From Acanthococcus lagerstroemiae (lineage: Eukaryota; Arthropoda; Insecta; Hemiptera; Eriococcidae), in assembly GCA_031841125.1 (NCBI GenBank), contig CM063114.1:30883266-30947265 (forward strand): a stretch of DNA of 64,000 nt, given 5' to 3'. Positions 22,505-34,456 of this stretch are shown here, in pieces (positions within the stretch are counted from its first letter, which is position 1; every line of letters starts with the position of its first letter). The notes under the pieces are model-generated. The model was not told the origin of the DNA. It searched no databases and saw only the letters and a program-made list of their open reading frames with translations. Made by a program: the position numbers and the translations under genes.

Positions 22505-22800
22505 GCCCTACGACATAGGCGCCGACTTGGCACTTTTTTGGGGGCTTCGCCCCCTCCCCCAATGAAAACTTTGGGGGGCGACGCCTCCCTAATATTTTTA
22601 ACTCAAAAGTGGAAAAAGTACAAAAAATTTTACCATCAATGTTTAAATTTAACAAAAAAGAAAAAACGAATAAGAAAAAATCGATAATACCGGAATATCA
22701 AACGCGTCTCAATAAAATGATCAAAGAAAAAACCGGGCTCCGACTGATTCTGCCCCCCCCCCCGAATATTTTTCATAAGTCGGTGCCTATGCCCTACGAC
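22505..22800. mobile_element. 276 bp MITE with perfect target duplication
   Basis: GCCCTACGAC occurs immediately outside both ends (22505-22514, 22791-22800). The termini are ATAGGCGCCGACTT and, read inward, ATAGGCACCGACTT. If the element starts at CATAGG the duplication is 8 bp (CCCTACGA, hAT-like). If it starts at ATAGG it is 10 bp (Mutator-like). The interior has a GGGGGCTTCGCCCCC hairpin and an 11-base C run (22753-22763). Small open frames across it are chance. Confidence 0.85.
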
Positions 22801-22841
22801 AAAATGTGGGAAGGTATCGTGAAAAATATTTTGCCTCACTT

Positions 22842-23107
22842 CAGGGTGTCTACTGGGCCAATAAGTCCAATGAAAGTCCAATATTTAAAAAATGAGGAAT
22901 AATAATAATGTAGTGTTGAAAACTCACTTCGAGAATTCCCAACTTGACTTTTTTGGATTTCTTTTCTGTATCTCCAAAGTGCTCAAACATACTCTGCGTG
23001 GTTTTTCCTTTTTGTGGTCGTGGTAAAACATAAAAGCCCGAAAAAAGTCCAATGGAAGTCCAATAACAGTCCAATATTTTTAATTTCCAAATTTGGTAGA
23101 TACCCTG
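22842..23107. mobile_element. CAGGGTG-type element 2 (CCAATAA words)
   Basis: Begins CAGGGTGTCTACTGGGCC and ends GGTAGATACCCTG. Subterminal AGTCCAATGAAAGTCCAAT words occur at both ends. It is the same family as 17009-17276. CACTT is found just outside each end (22837-22841, 23108-23112), a possible 5 bp duplication. It lies 41 bp from the previous MITE. Confidence 0.8.
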
Positions 23108-25239
23108 CACTTCTCTTTCTGAGAAAAATAAGAAAACCACCACTGGTAGTGTACCGTAATGCAGATCATAAGGTGCTCAAACGATCTTTTTTCATCCTTC
23201 TTTCTTGCACTCTTTTTCTTGCCTCGGTTTAAAAGCGTTATTTCCCAGTGAATGCTCCGGGCATTTATGCCCCATTTTATTATTTTTGATCATCGCCACA
23301 AAAATAGGAGGAATGAGGAAACTTATGGAAATTATCACCTATCAGTTTGCTTCTATTTTATTATTTTCACAGGATGACGTACTAGATATCTTTCGGTCTG
23401 ACTTTTTGTTTCCTGTTCTAGCTTGATGTTGGGATGCCGTTTTCCGGATTTCAGGTTGACAATCTGTCATACGTGTTTTTGATTTTGGTATAAGGAGGGG
23501 GGGCAGGTTTTTAGCATTAAAAGAAATAATAATAATTACGATTGGATAATCATGAAGCATTTTAAACCATTCAAGTTGTTTTCTCCAGGAAGAGCAATAT
23601 TTTTCATTGCCCTGCCCGTGCATCCGCACCTGCTTTCATCATTTTACGCGAGTAGGAAAATGAGCCCGGCGAAGCGACGCCTCATGGAAGTTATCAAGTC
23701 GGCCTAATTTACCAGAAACTGTCCATTACTCCGGTTGACTGAGAGCTGATTTGGCTCTTGTAGCCAAGCTCGAAAATTTGCGCAGTTATGACCTCGTTAT
23801 TGGGTTCAGAAGAATCTTCTCGTTAGTGAAAGTCGTCAATAAGAGTTTGAAAATGAACGAAATTCAGATTACAAAGCAACCAATTTTCATCAATCTAATT
23901 TGAATCTCTGGAGATTCGTTATTCTGTTGAATTAAAAAAAAAAGAGCCTATTTGAAAACGCGGGATAAAGATTTTCCACCCTAAACGAATTGACCTCGTT
24001 ATTATACTCGGGGATCGTCTCATTGAAAAATTGTTGATAATTTTATAATAAAAGATTGATTACATAATACGATACGCAAACATAGAAGGTCTTAATTGCA
24101 TTTGTTGGACAAGACCCGTTTTGTTTGTTCATAGTTCAGATCATTAATTTTCTCTTCTTTCACTTTTTTCGCTGTACTTTTTCTTTCAGCGAATAGAGCA
24201 ATTTCCTTTATTAGTTTCTTTGTGAGAATGCCGATTTTTAAAAAGCAAGAAAACTGTATATACCTACAAAAAAGATATTCACTTTATATAGGAAAACATT
24301 TTTTGTGGGTTGCTCTCTTTTCTTTCTTCTTCATAAAAATCTCTCGTTTCCTTTATTCACTCAGCCAAATGAATCGGGAGTTATCTTTAGAAATAATACT
24401 GCAAGTATTTTGATTAATGATCGGGATAAACTTACCCCGGTTGAAGTTTGTGTTCTCGGAAGTGGTTACACTTAACCTTGCCTCGAGGATAGTAGATTAC
24501 AAAAGGAACCTCATTTTACGGGGTGAATCTGTATTCTGTACATATGCGTGATATTGATAAGAGCAAATCGGAGCACGAGTTGAAAACCCGCAAACTGCGG
24601 GTCTGCGGTTTCGAAATATGTGGGTGAATTTACAACTGCCTTTTTGACTAAACGGCAGTCGATGCTGGTTAACTTCACGGAAAGAAAAGGAATATTAATT
24701 TCATGATGGAAATACAGACAGTAGCGTTTCAGAAATAAGATCCGGCCGTTCTGCATTCGAATTCATTGATTTGAAAAAGGATTCTTTCTTGTGGTATAGG
24801 TTCAATGGCTGAATTCGAGTTGGTGTGGATTCATTTTTCACTTCAAAGGTTGTTTCTATAATCACGTCAATTTGTAAAGACTCATCAGCATGTATAAAAA
24901 ACTGGAATCTTTCGCGCGATTTCAGAAACAGTTTCCTTCTCGTGAGGATCCGAAGGCGTTATGAAAAATAAAGAGTAGGAGGAATGATTTGGGGCTGACT
25001 GTATGCTAAAAATATGGCCTCTACCTCCTCCCATTCCGCAGGAAAAAATTGTCGAAGAATAGGGCCGGTATGACTGACATAAAAAAAAAATAGACAGAAA
25101 GATACACTAATAGGCAGGCAGCCTCCCAGCCGAAAAACGTAGCCTTCGGAACAAAGTTCTCTCAGGCTCTGTACTTATCAGGGCCCTGTGTGTTATTATT
25201 TCGGTGAGCTCTATTTTTTATTGATAGTAAATTATCTCC
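23108..25239. other. Unassigned DNA
   Basis: No gene recognised. A small hairpin CCCGCAAACTGCGGG is at 24588-24602. Open frames here carry no known motif. Confidence 0.4.
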
Positions 25240-25640
25240 GAAACAGCATTACACCCAGTATCCCGGGTATCTCCCTTAAAGCTAAGGTGAAGAGAGAAAA
25301 AAAAATGAAGGAAACTAAGATGGTGGACATTGGGTACACAATCAAAAAATCAAAATTCAAATCTGCGGGCCACATGGCTAGGGAGAGAACCCGAAAATAG
25401 GGAAACAGATTGTCGGCGTGGACCTTCTATAGTATCAAAAGAAAAAAAGGATGCCCCCCATCAGGTGACGGGACGAGCTAGTTGCGAGAGTCGGCACAGA
25501 TTAGATGGGGATGGCCCAAAATAGATCAAAATGGAAAAAAGTGGTGGAGACCTTGGGAGGAGACCAATGCCCAAAACTGGGCGAGTTAATTAGGCGTCGG
25601 TCGGCCGTTAATCTAGGTTAAATAAATAAATAAATTTTTC
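25240..25640 (+). pseudogene. RTE-like LINE C-terminus and 3' tail
   Basis: The frame reading GISLKAKVKREKKMKETK, then SKFKSAGHMARE, is followed in shifted frames by RKKGCPPSGDGTS and a terminal EETNAQNWAS. This is the order of the post-thumb C-terminus in RTE-type elements (ISLRDRVRNEE, WAGHIAR, KRRRGRP, AYAQQW). The 3' end is CTAGGTTAAATAAATAAAT, a short tandem A-rich tail like that of the remnant ending near 1694. Internal stops (for example after ERTRK) mark it as dead. Confidence 0.75.
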
Positions 25641-25735
25641 CCCGAAAGGGGGATTAGAACATTCGGTTAACTCAAAATTGAAATTTAAAATGGAGAAACA
25701 ACGAAACATATCAAACTGACTATTGAAATATACAT
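25641..25735. other. Unassigned spacer
   Basis: No feature recognised. Confidence 0.4.
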
Positions 25736-25915
25736 TTTTTGGGTCTTCAATTTTGAATATCTCACTAGATTTTTGATTCGGTCTCAATTTAGGCCCTGAA
25801 ATCGAAATTTCAACCTTCGAATAGACATAATTGACTTGACATTGAAAATTGAATGAAGTAGGTGGGTTTTGGGCCGTTGATTTTCAATATTAGAATAGAT
25901 GCTTATTTTGATTCC
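25736..25915 (+). repeat. Dispersed module, two units
   Basis: GGGTCTTCAATTTTGAATAT with TTTTTGATTCGGTCTCAATT (about 25741) and GGCCGTTGATTTTCAATATT (about 25871) with ATTTTGATTCCG. Related to the modules at 15300, 30840 and 44770. Confidence 0.5.
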
Positions 25916-26052
25916 GACTGCACACAAAATCAACATTTTCCTCTTGAGGGGGGAGGGGGCTGGTCAAAAATGGAGTCTGTTTAGAAAAATGAGCCGAAGC
26001 GAATTCTAAGTTACCGACTCGGCAACGCTTTATTTTGAAATAATTTCTCCGT

Positions 26053-26277
26053 CTTTTTTTTCTCCCGCGAGGGGCCAAGGTCTCACCCGGCGGCCAGTCC
26101 CCAACCCTCTCGGGTGGTTCCGTGTATTGTGCGAAATGCAGAAAATGAAGAGAAGGGATGCCCCCTCCCCCACCACCACCGTACATATCTTTGAGTAGGT
26201 TTAGCGCGGAGCAGGGAGAGAGTTCACACTTTTAGATCACATAAATGTATACGAATAGCTTACATATTACAACCTTT
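26053..26277 (-). mobile_element. 5'-truncated LINE 3' end (R1-like family of 48.8 kb)
   Basis: Matches 48787-49015 in order and orientation: an A-run at the minus-strand 3' end (plus TTTTTTTT at 26056-26063), CACCCGGCGG, CCCCCTCCCC, TACATATCTT and TAGGTTTAGCGCGG, then TTACAACCTT. At 48.8 kb the same block lies directly downstream of an R1-like ORF end on the minus strand. This copy is therefore best read as the 3' UTR of that LINE, truncated at 26277. The open frame 25890-26186(-) is not coding. Confidence 0.65.
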
Positions 26278-26605
26278 GTGGATTCGAGTCCACGAATCGA
26301 CCAGTTTCGGCATCCAAATAAACTTTTCCAGGGTCATCTTCGATTTATTTCGGATCTGCCATTGTAATTAATTCAAAATTTAATTAGAAATTGGAAATAA
26401 TCATCTTTTTCCAGCGCATTTTTGGTTATTCTCTTTTTTGTTTTCTCCCCTAAAATTGTGGGCTTTCGTATATGAGATACACAAACAGACAAAAGAAAAA
26501 GTATAAGTCCGACGAATCCATTAAAAAGATTCGAATGTATTTCACGAATCCATAACGTTCATTAGATTCGAATCACTGATACGAATCCATTCCTAATTTC
26601 TTAGC
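26278..26605. repeat. Word repeat of ACGAATCCAT / GATTCGAATC
   Basis: GGATTCGAGTCCACGAATC, ACGAATCCAT (several), AGATTCGAAT and GATTCGAATCAC recur with their complements. The boundaries are not sharp and there is no coding capacity. Confidence 0.4.
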
Positions 26606-27687
26606 TCCCATTCAAATTCAAAATAATGGGGGGAAATGCTCCTTGGCCATCGATTTATGCATGGTTTCAAAATGAAAAGAAAACAGCGAAAGAATTTTCA
26701 GTTTCCCGAATGTAGAGATTCTTAACTTTGGTTTGATATCTATAGTAATTTGTTGTGTAAGAGATTTGACCCCCCCCCCCTCCACTTCCTTTTTATATCC
26801 ACCATGATAGTCATGAAAAGTCATAATTTTGTTTCGCAAATCCAGTAAACACTCTGTAAGTATGTTGTTTCACACTACATACAGATATGCCAAATTTCAT
26901 ATATGACCTCTCCTGGTCTTTAATTAACCAGCCTATAATTTATGAAATAAATTCGAGTACAAGATGGGTAGAGATGATGAAAAATTTTTTACAATCTTCA
27001 TCAAACATTTTTCCTTTTGGCTCCTTCTTTCTAATCTCAAGGTTCCATCTTTGCAACTGATAATACTGCAACTTGACAGAAAACTGACCTAGTAGTTATA
27101 CAATTATAAATGATCACAGAAGGAGAGTGCTCAGTTTGGTGTTATTAATAACCTGGCACAAATAAAATTGGTTTTAGAGTAAATAATAAGACTATTGTTG
27201 AAACACCTACTCAGTTGAAAGCTAACACAACAATATTGCGCCGAACCAGGTACGAACGTATCCAAGGATATGCTAAGGAAGTTGACCGCTCGAGGTCTCG
27301 TTTATTAGCAATTATTACTCCAAAAAATTAAAGTACCGATGTTTATTTTGTAAGAATTACGTAAAGGGCTTATTTCGTATATCTGAATATGCGAAACAAT
27401 TAAGATGAGTAAGATAAACGACACTGCACCCACTGATTTTCCTGCGTATAATGTACAATACATTTCTTCAGCAACAATGGCGAGCTCCATCTTGAAAAAG
27501 ATAAAGCTTCCTTGAGTTCAAACCAAAACTGAATCTACTCACAGCAGCAACTTATGAAGAAACTCCTTTAGAATATACGTGAACATTTTTAAACAATGGA
27601 TCGGGGTTGGGGTTACAGTATGACCATGAAGATGTTGACTGACCTCGAAACCTCGAGAGGAGCTTAATCTGGATTTCTGGAATCAGG
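26606..27687. other. Unassigned DNA with a poly-C tract
   Basis: An 11-base C run at 26770-26780. No gene recognised. Confidence 0.4.
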
Positions 27688-27975
27688 GACGTACCGATAG
27701 GAGGTAGGAGCAACTTCCCCCCCCCCCCCTGTAGGAATTTTTTGCTCAGCAGCTGGGAAAACTTACCATTTCAGTCAGACTGAGTTGGGAACATCCAACA
27801 AGTCAGAAGGGGTTCTTTTTGCTTTAATACTTGGGAATTGAGTTGAGAAGTTGGGAAAATCCAACACGTCAAAGGTTTTGTTTTTCTTTGATGTTTGTGA
27901 ATTTTGAGCTGAGTCAGTTGGGACTTTCTCGATTTTTGCCCCCCCCCCCCGGAAGACTGTTCGGTATACGTCGCT
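27688..27975 (+). repeat. Minisatellite (~66 bp unit) between two poly-C tracts
   Basis: GTTGGGAACATCCAACAAGTC (27784), GTTGGGAAAATCCAACACGTC (27850) and GTTGGGACTTTCTC (27917) head units of 66-67 bp with a TTTTTGCTTTAATACTTGGG middle. C runs of 13 (27717-27729) and 12 (27939-27950) bound the array. GGGACGTACCGAT at left and TTCGGTATACGTC at right may be weak inverted ends. The same unit occurs at 38490-38585. Confidence 0.65.
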
Positions 27976-30840
27976 GTCTGGAATATCCCCTTCATGCATA
28001 ATTTATAACTGCTCACAAAACGTGATATCCAGACGTTTTCTCATTGAAAAGGAAATGGATTTGTTGAAATTAGTCAATTATGATAACTAACATACAATTA
28101 CCGTATGTATCTACTTCGTATAGGTACGTACTAGTATTCTCGTGTTATTCCGCTAATTAAGGAAATAAATTTACTAAACCAATTTTCAGTTTCGTTTACG
28201 ATACCCCTCCCCCTTTGAACGCATCTGTTATTTTATAAGCTTTAACCAAGGCCTGTTATATGAATGGTTTTCTTTTCTTTCAGGTGTTTTTTCAACGCGC
28301 ACTGTCTTGGAAATTTTTCTACATCGTTTATAAGGTAAGTAAGATACATTTAACCATTAGTTTTCTTTCGCTCTTATGGGAAGACAGAAACGGGTCTGAA
28401 TTTTTAACCATCCTCTTAAATTTTAAATGCATCTGTAAATGAAATAAACACGGTTTGCGTTATTTATGACGTAATGAGGTCTGTTTTACTCGAAAACTGT
28501 ATTTTTTTTTTAACTCGCGGGAGTGACTCTCATATATACCTTTTGTTTCGGTTGCTCAGTTTTCTTCAAGACGCTTTAATATAAAGGAAAGAGAGGAAAA
28601 CGTGATAATATTTGGTGCAATTTTAACGAGCTTGAAGTTGGAAAAGTGTATGTATGGAAGTTTCATGTACGACGCCATTATCCAAAGTTAAAAGGAGACG
28701 CGCCAAAAGCTAGAAATTATTTTTACAATTTTAATAAAAGAAAATTGTTTTGCGAAACATCTGAACGTGTTTCCGTTTATCCCTTTTTGTGTTTCTCGCG
28801 TTTTACTTTTGCCCGAAGATGAAAATAAATGATTATTTTATTTTTGTAATTGACGAAACACTTACACAATTATAGAGAGTACGATATGGAAACGGTTAGT
28901 CGCTATTTTCGTGTGCGACGTACCCGTTATTGAGGTTTTGTTCGTTAATATGCTACTCTCAATTATAGAATTTTATAGATGATTTAGATCAGTAGTGGTG
29001 GAAGATATTATTGTTGAGGAAAATTGGAGAGCAGAGAAAAAAATACGGCCGGAGGAAGAGAATACCGACCGAATGGAAGTGCTTGCTCTGAATTGCATCA
29101 AAGTTGTACGTAGAATTTTTCCTGGGTAGGTGTGCCTTAAAGTAATAAAATTGCGAGTAAATAATACCGAAGGAAATAACTAAGCAGTATTGATGAGTGG
29201 CATAAATAATGTTCTTCTGAAAACAAAAGGAAAAAATCTACAAATATGTCAGCTAACGCGCGTTACAAAAGCTAATTTCTAAAATTAAACCTACTAATCG
29301 GTTAGTCGATTATTTTTAATTAACCAACTATTTTAATAAATTAATTATTTTTTGATGAATCAAATATTTTAATTTATTGATTATTTGCAACTAACCCATT
29401 GCTTACGATTCATTTTGGTCTTAGACGATTCATTTACACACAAAATAATTTTTTCTTGAAATGCATCTCTTGTTTCCAAAAAAATCCTCACCAGAAAGTA
29501 GGTTTTCGTTTAAAAAACGTAGTATCCCCACACTCCCCTTCCTCTTGAAAAAACTTTCCCCCGCAAACGTATCATTTCGAAAACTAAGAAAGAAAATGAA
29601 AAACATTATTTCTGATAAGAAAATTATGAAATTACGTCCTTCCCACTGGCGTAGTTATGAACCCTACCTCTCAATTAAAATTTTTTTCTGGGTATAAAAC
29701 TGAGATAACTGAAAAAAGAGGGGAAAATTCTTGAAAATTGAACCCCTTCTAAAATTTTGATATAACTACGGTACTGAGTCCTACCACTGTATTTTATGAT
29801 TCGCTGTTCTTATGCCGAAATGAATGCTTACATGAAAATGTTCAAAAACTGAAAGAACGCCTTCGTTTTGGCGAAGTGTTACATTTTTACATTGGATGTT
29901 GAAAATATTGCCCATCAGCGGCGAGACAGGTGCGAGCACGTCTGATGTAACTCTATTTTTCGGTCAAATACATTGGCTACACGACCGCACAGTCTTGTAG
30001 GAGATCAGGGTTGCCATTGTGGCATTTGCAGTGCTGCCAACTTTTTTGTTTTCCCTACCGTGTGCTCCATGTTTGCACTAACGTTTCCTTTGAAACATCT
30101 TGTATAACATTACCCCCCTGTTGTTGCCCGCTTGATGTATTATCCGTTCACGGACTCGATTTCGACCGCACGTAGACAAGAAAACACCCGGACTGTTGTT
30201 CCCTTTTGACCCGCCCGCATGTATCGTTGCTTCACGGGCTGGAAAAATCTCGAGGGAATCCACAAAAACTTTGACAACTACAGGCCTTGTACTAATGGTT
30301 CTCTGCCTCTCCTATAAATTTCATTGCTAATAATTCATTTCTACTCGAGTTACTGCGTGACAGATATGGTATATATGGGGTGTTACGAAATTGGGCGACT
30401 TTTGGAGACCCTCGTTATCTCATTTTGAGAGACTTTTTTTCAGTTTCCTATTCCCTACATTCTTGGTAGATCAGTGTACCTTTGTACCCCGCCGTTTGAT
30501 GGCAGTGATTCTGTCATTAAAATTTGAGGCCACTGAAAATGTCCCAGGATGAGTACCTAAAACTAGGTTTTCCTCTGGTTTCTTTTTCAAGACATTTTCA
30601 AATATGCGAATCACAAACTTTGAAGGGAAGAAGCCGAAAGCCATAATTCAAGATTTTGCAGACTTTCTAATGCCGAGGACGGAAACCAAAAGCTGAAAGA
30701 CGAACGATAAAAAGACGAAAATTGAAAGCCGGAGCCAAAGAGCAATCAGTGAAAGCTGAAGGCAGAAGCGAAAGTTTTCTTGATCGGCTTTTCATTTTTG
30801 CTGAAAACTATCAAAATAAGAATCTTTGAATCTTTGATTG
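27976..30840. other. Unassigned DNA
   Basis: No gene recognised. AT-rich AATTAATTATTTTTAATTAACC-type words occur at 29285-29400. A CAGTGCTGCCAAC motif at 30031-30043 resembles the ends of the element at 60290-60555. 30640-30780 is rich in GAAAGC/AAAGCTGAA words. Confidence 0.4.
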
Positions 30841-31030
30841 CATGGTTACCATTAGATTTGTAATCCATTTCCGATTTGGGTCCCAGAAACCAAATTTTAT
30901 CCTTCAGGTAGATAATAAAATCGAGCAACCTATCGAATTGAGGATTCTTTGTGTCGCTGGTTTCAAATATCTAGTCAGACCTTTGATCTGCTCCGATTTC
31001 GGTCCCGCAATTCGGCTCGCCTTATCCCCC
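30841..31030 (+). repeat. Dispersed module
   Basis: TGTCGCTGGTTTCAAATATC, then GTCAGACCTTTGATCTG and CGATTTCGGTCCC (30952-31006), preceded by a diverged unit with GATTTGGGTCCCAG. Same family as 15300, 25740 and 44770. Confidence 0.5.
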
Positions 31031-31297
31031 TCGGCATTCTTTATCAAGTTATTGCAGTTATGAAGATTTTGGATGTTCAAGATAAAGCATGAGAGTTATA
31101 CTCATGAAAATTACACTGATTGAAATAACTCGACATACAGTATCAGTTTAATTATACTCGTAGCTTTGTTGAATACAAGATAGCGGTACATTACTAAGTT
31201 TAGAAATAACAACTGGCTAGCTAATACATCTCAACTCATCGAGAGGACGGTCCAACTCCTAGGCTTCTTATAAACATACTGATCTCTTCCACTATTC
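31031..31297. other. Unassigned spacer
   Basis: No feature recognised. Confidence 0.4.
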
Positions 31298-32745
31298 ATT
31301 CATTTGTGTGAAGTGGCGCTGTATGCGCCGATTGCTCAGATTTTGTAGTCCATTGCGCTATTCCTCAGGTTGCTATTAAGGATCAGCTCAGTAGCCTCAC
31401 TTTTATAACCGAAGTTTGAATTTTCCTGAGATCTATCCCTTTGACTTCGCTGGGTGCTAGATACTCTAGTCCCAGTGCTTCGCGTATTGTCCCGGCTATT
31501 GCTGGGCATTGACATATATGATATGGATCGAGTTTCTTCCTCTTCTCCACAGTACTTAGAGGACCCGCTTTTCACCACTCTTATTTTATACCACATGTGT
31601 TTTTTGGCCCCATGACCAGTTAGTAGTCCGACCGTGAGCCTGGCATATTTCCTGTCAAGCCCCAGTAGGAACTTGTCATACGTACTGGGGGCGTCCCCTA
31701 TCAGTGTTTTGCTGACTTTCATGCCACTGGCCGACCGCCAGTGCATTTCCATCTGCTTACTTATCTACACCTTAACCTTAGGTTTTATGACGCTGTATGC
31801 TACAGGAAGACTCGGCCTAGGTGTTGCCAGTTCCTTTTTTTATGCCTTCCTTCGCTAGCTTGCCAGCGATCATGTTCCTTTTTATGCCGCTGTGTCCCGT
31901 TGTCCCTAGTATGGTGACACGGTTTTCCTGAGCAAGGGTGTATAAATTTGTTAACACACTCCGTCACCACTAGGGATGTAGTTTGGTGTGACGATAGTGC
32001 CTTAATAGCCGATTGACTGTCTGTACAGATACAGATCTGCTTTAACAAGGCCTTCTGCTGGCCTCTATCAATGGCCAACGTGATCACCATTACCTCTGCT
32101 TGGAGGATAGTGACGCCCTCTCCCAGTGCATTTGAATAGTTGTCAGCGCTTTCTGCATTCATGAACCCGATTCCTACACCTTGGTCATAATTAGAGCCAT
32201 TTTCCTAGAATGCTTGGCCACCTCTTTTCCCAAGCCTCCTGTGTGGGTATAGCGCACAGTACACGGCGTGTCAAAGAAGTTTTCCAATTCTATCCTTCGG
32301 CATCCCAAAGAATTTGTTCATCATCCCTACCATCTCCCATATCCTTCTGTGGCCTGTTTTTGGGCCTGAAGGTTTGGTTGGCCCAGACGATAAGCCGCCA
32401 TTATCGCAGCTGCTTCTTATAGCAGTGTGAAGTGGTGGCAAGTTTAGGAGCCTTTCCAGTGCCTTAGTCGGCGCCGTTCTCATTGCCCCCGTTGTCATCA
32501 CGCACGCGAGCCTTTGCAGGTGGTCTAGTTCCTCTCTGACTTTGGCCAAGTGGACCCGGCTCCACCACATAATGGCCGCATATGTGATTCTGGGACGTAT
32601 TACACCAGTATATATCCAGTGCATCATTTTGGGAGAGAGTCCCCAGGGTTGATATAGTTTGACTCTTATCTGAATTTTTTGCTTTTGTTGGTTTTGACGT
32701 GATGGACTTTCCGGGCAATTTCAACTTTCTAGTCGCAGTTATTTG
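31298..32745 (-). pseudogene. I/LOA-like LINE: RT thumb, RNase H and 3' end, broken
   Basis: Reading leftward on the minus strand: WGLSPKMMHWIYTGVIRP then ITYAAIMWWSR and LQRLACVMTTGAMRTAP with LERLLNLPPLH (post-palm connection of the I/R1/LOA group, 32271-32690); then QICICTDSQSAIKALSSHQT (RNase H, 32000-32080); then in another frame GHSGIKRNMIAGKLA; then LLTGHGAKKHMWYK with a Cys-containing tail (31336-31752). At least one frameshift splits RNase H after CVNK. The 3' end carries the GGCGC/GCGCC hairpin (31315-31329). The catalytic RT palm and endonuclease are missing. It is the fuller relative of 1724-2515. Confidence 0.85.
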
Positions 32746-33075
32746 CTTCAGTTGTTTGCCTCCTTCACGCGCACGTTCCTTCCTTTCCCTTTTTTTCTTT
32801 TTTCTACTGGCAACGAATCAGTTCATGTTAATGCGGTGAGTCGGAAATGATTTGTGCGCACCCACGTTTATTAGAGGAAGATCATTTTTGTATAGTCTAG
32901 TGGTTGTTCATGCGCGGAAACACATAGGTAGTTCATATTAAGACACTTTGATGAGAAATATTTACTTTAACTTACTTCAAGTTGCGTGAACCTTTGAGTT
33001 GCATTCAATATGTGACATGAAAGTACTCGTCTTCACTTTCTTTTTGATGTATAGCACCTTGAAAACGGACTGACT
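32746..33075. other. Unassigned spacer
   Basis: No feature recognised. Confidence 0.4.
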
Positions 33076-33531
33076 CAATACTTCATTCGTCTGTGAGTAC
33101 CACACTCCTTGTATCAGCTTGTATTCCCTTGCGAACATCACGTTCCTTGTACCAGCCTGCGAGCACTATGCACTGCTAGTGCATCATCTTGCAGACGAGT
33201 CTGCAACCACGGGAGAGCATTTTCATGTCTGCATCGCGGACTGCGCCGACATGAGATAGGCGTCGTCCGCTGCGCTCCGCAAAGCACGTTGCATTCCACA
33301 TTTTTTGGCGCGCTCATTTTTTGGACGCTACGTTCGCTGGACGATGACATTCTCATGTCGGCGCAGTCCGCGAAGCAGGCATGAAAATGCTTTCCCGTGG
33401 TTGCAGACTCGTCTGCAAGATGATGTACTAGCAGAGCGTAGTGCTCGCAGGCTGGTATAAGGAACGTGATGCTCGCAAGGGAATACAGGCTGATACAAGG
33501 AGTGTGGTACTCGCAGGCGAATGAAGTGTTG
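33076..33531. mobile_element. Foldback element with 181 bp arms
   Basis: The left arm 33076-33256 and right arm 33351-33531 are reverse complements with 12 mismatches and no gaps by my count. The loop is 94 bp. Each arm contains diverged subrepeats: CTGTGAGTACCACACTCCTT (33091), TTGCGAACATCACGTTCCTT (33129) and CTGCGAGCACTATGC (33157), each followed by TGTAYCAGC-like text. Long arms with internal tandem units resemble foldback (FB-type) elements. The 160-residue minus frame 33138-33620 and plus frame 33109-33384 are by-products of the GC-rich palindrome. Confidence 0.9.
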
Positions 33532-33590
33532 TTTTTTTTTTTTTTTAACGCTCTTTTTGTCACACTCCGAAGTAACGCTTTTTCATATTG
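33532..33590. other. Poly-T and spacer
   Basis: A T run immediately follows the foldback element (33532-33546). Confidence 0.5.
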
Positions 33591-33905
33591 TGTGCCAAAG
33601 TAAAGACATAAAAACGTCAAAATGAATTTCCATGAAAATAATAATTCCTTTTCGTTACTCCTTTTCGTTCCTCCTCAAATGGAACGTTTTCCCCATTTGT
33701 GTTATATTCATGGCTGGAATGTGCCAAAGTAAAGACAAAAAAAAAAACGTCAAAATGAATTTCCATGGAAATGATAATTTCATTCCTCCTCAAATGTACA
33801 TAACGCGTAAAACGTCAAGTGTAAAAGTTACGTTTCGGTTTGTGTGCCAAAGTAAAGACATGAAAATGTCAAAAACTTCGTCTGAGTACACTTTCGGTGA
33901 AGTTT
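33591..33905 (+). repeat. Three tandem ~125 bp units
   Basis: TGTGCCAAAGTAAAGACA begins units at 33591, about 33719 and about 33843. The first two continue AACGTCAAAATGAATTTCC then ATAATTTC and CCTCCTCAAATG; the third diverges after GAAAATGTC. The 94-residue open frame here is repeat-derived. Confidence 0.7.
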
Positions 33906-34456
33906 TATGGAATTGAACAAAAACTTTTTATTTCTGTAATTTCATTCTTCTCCTCTATCTCGCTTCTATTTTTGTTTCCTAGCCATTTCTCGTCAAACGA
34001 TTTCGTCATCACAAGCTACTTCAATTTTTTCAGCCAGGTAGCCTTATTAGTGTGTGAGATTTAGGGGTAGTCCATATTAGGCACTTCTGCCTTACTTTCT
34101 AATGATATAATTATGTAATATTTCAAAAATATTTACATTTAGGGTCGAATTTTTTTTGATGACGTAATATTCCAGACTAGCATCTGACAATTACATAAAG
34201 GGACGGTAATGTCGCATCATCGTTTAATGAAAAATATACGGAACACAGACCGACATTGTTAATACATACGGACGGTAATCTTTTACGCAGACGACTAAGT
34301 GCTCGTACCATCATACTGGGGGAGCAGCACCTCATCCCAGGCCTACCAACTCTACTTTTTTTTTAAATTAAATTTTTTAAGGTTGTTTATATTTATACCT
34401 AGGTTCATATTAGTACTTCACTTTTCAATTTCACAAAAATTACTGCCGTGAGGGAT
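33906..34456. other. Unassigned DNA
   Basis: No feature recognised. Confidence 0.4.

Noticed and set aside
33138..33620. 160-residue minus open frame and overlapping plus frame at 33109-33384
   Set aside because: Both run through the foldback palindrome; similar words read on both arms and no domain is visible.
33591..33905. CRISPR-like array
   Set aside because: Three diverged ~125 bp units without uniform short repeats or unique spacers, in a eukaryotic context.
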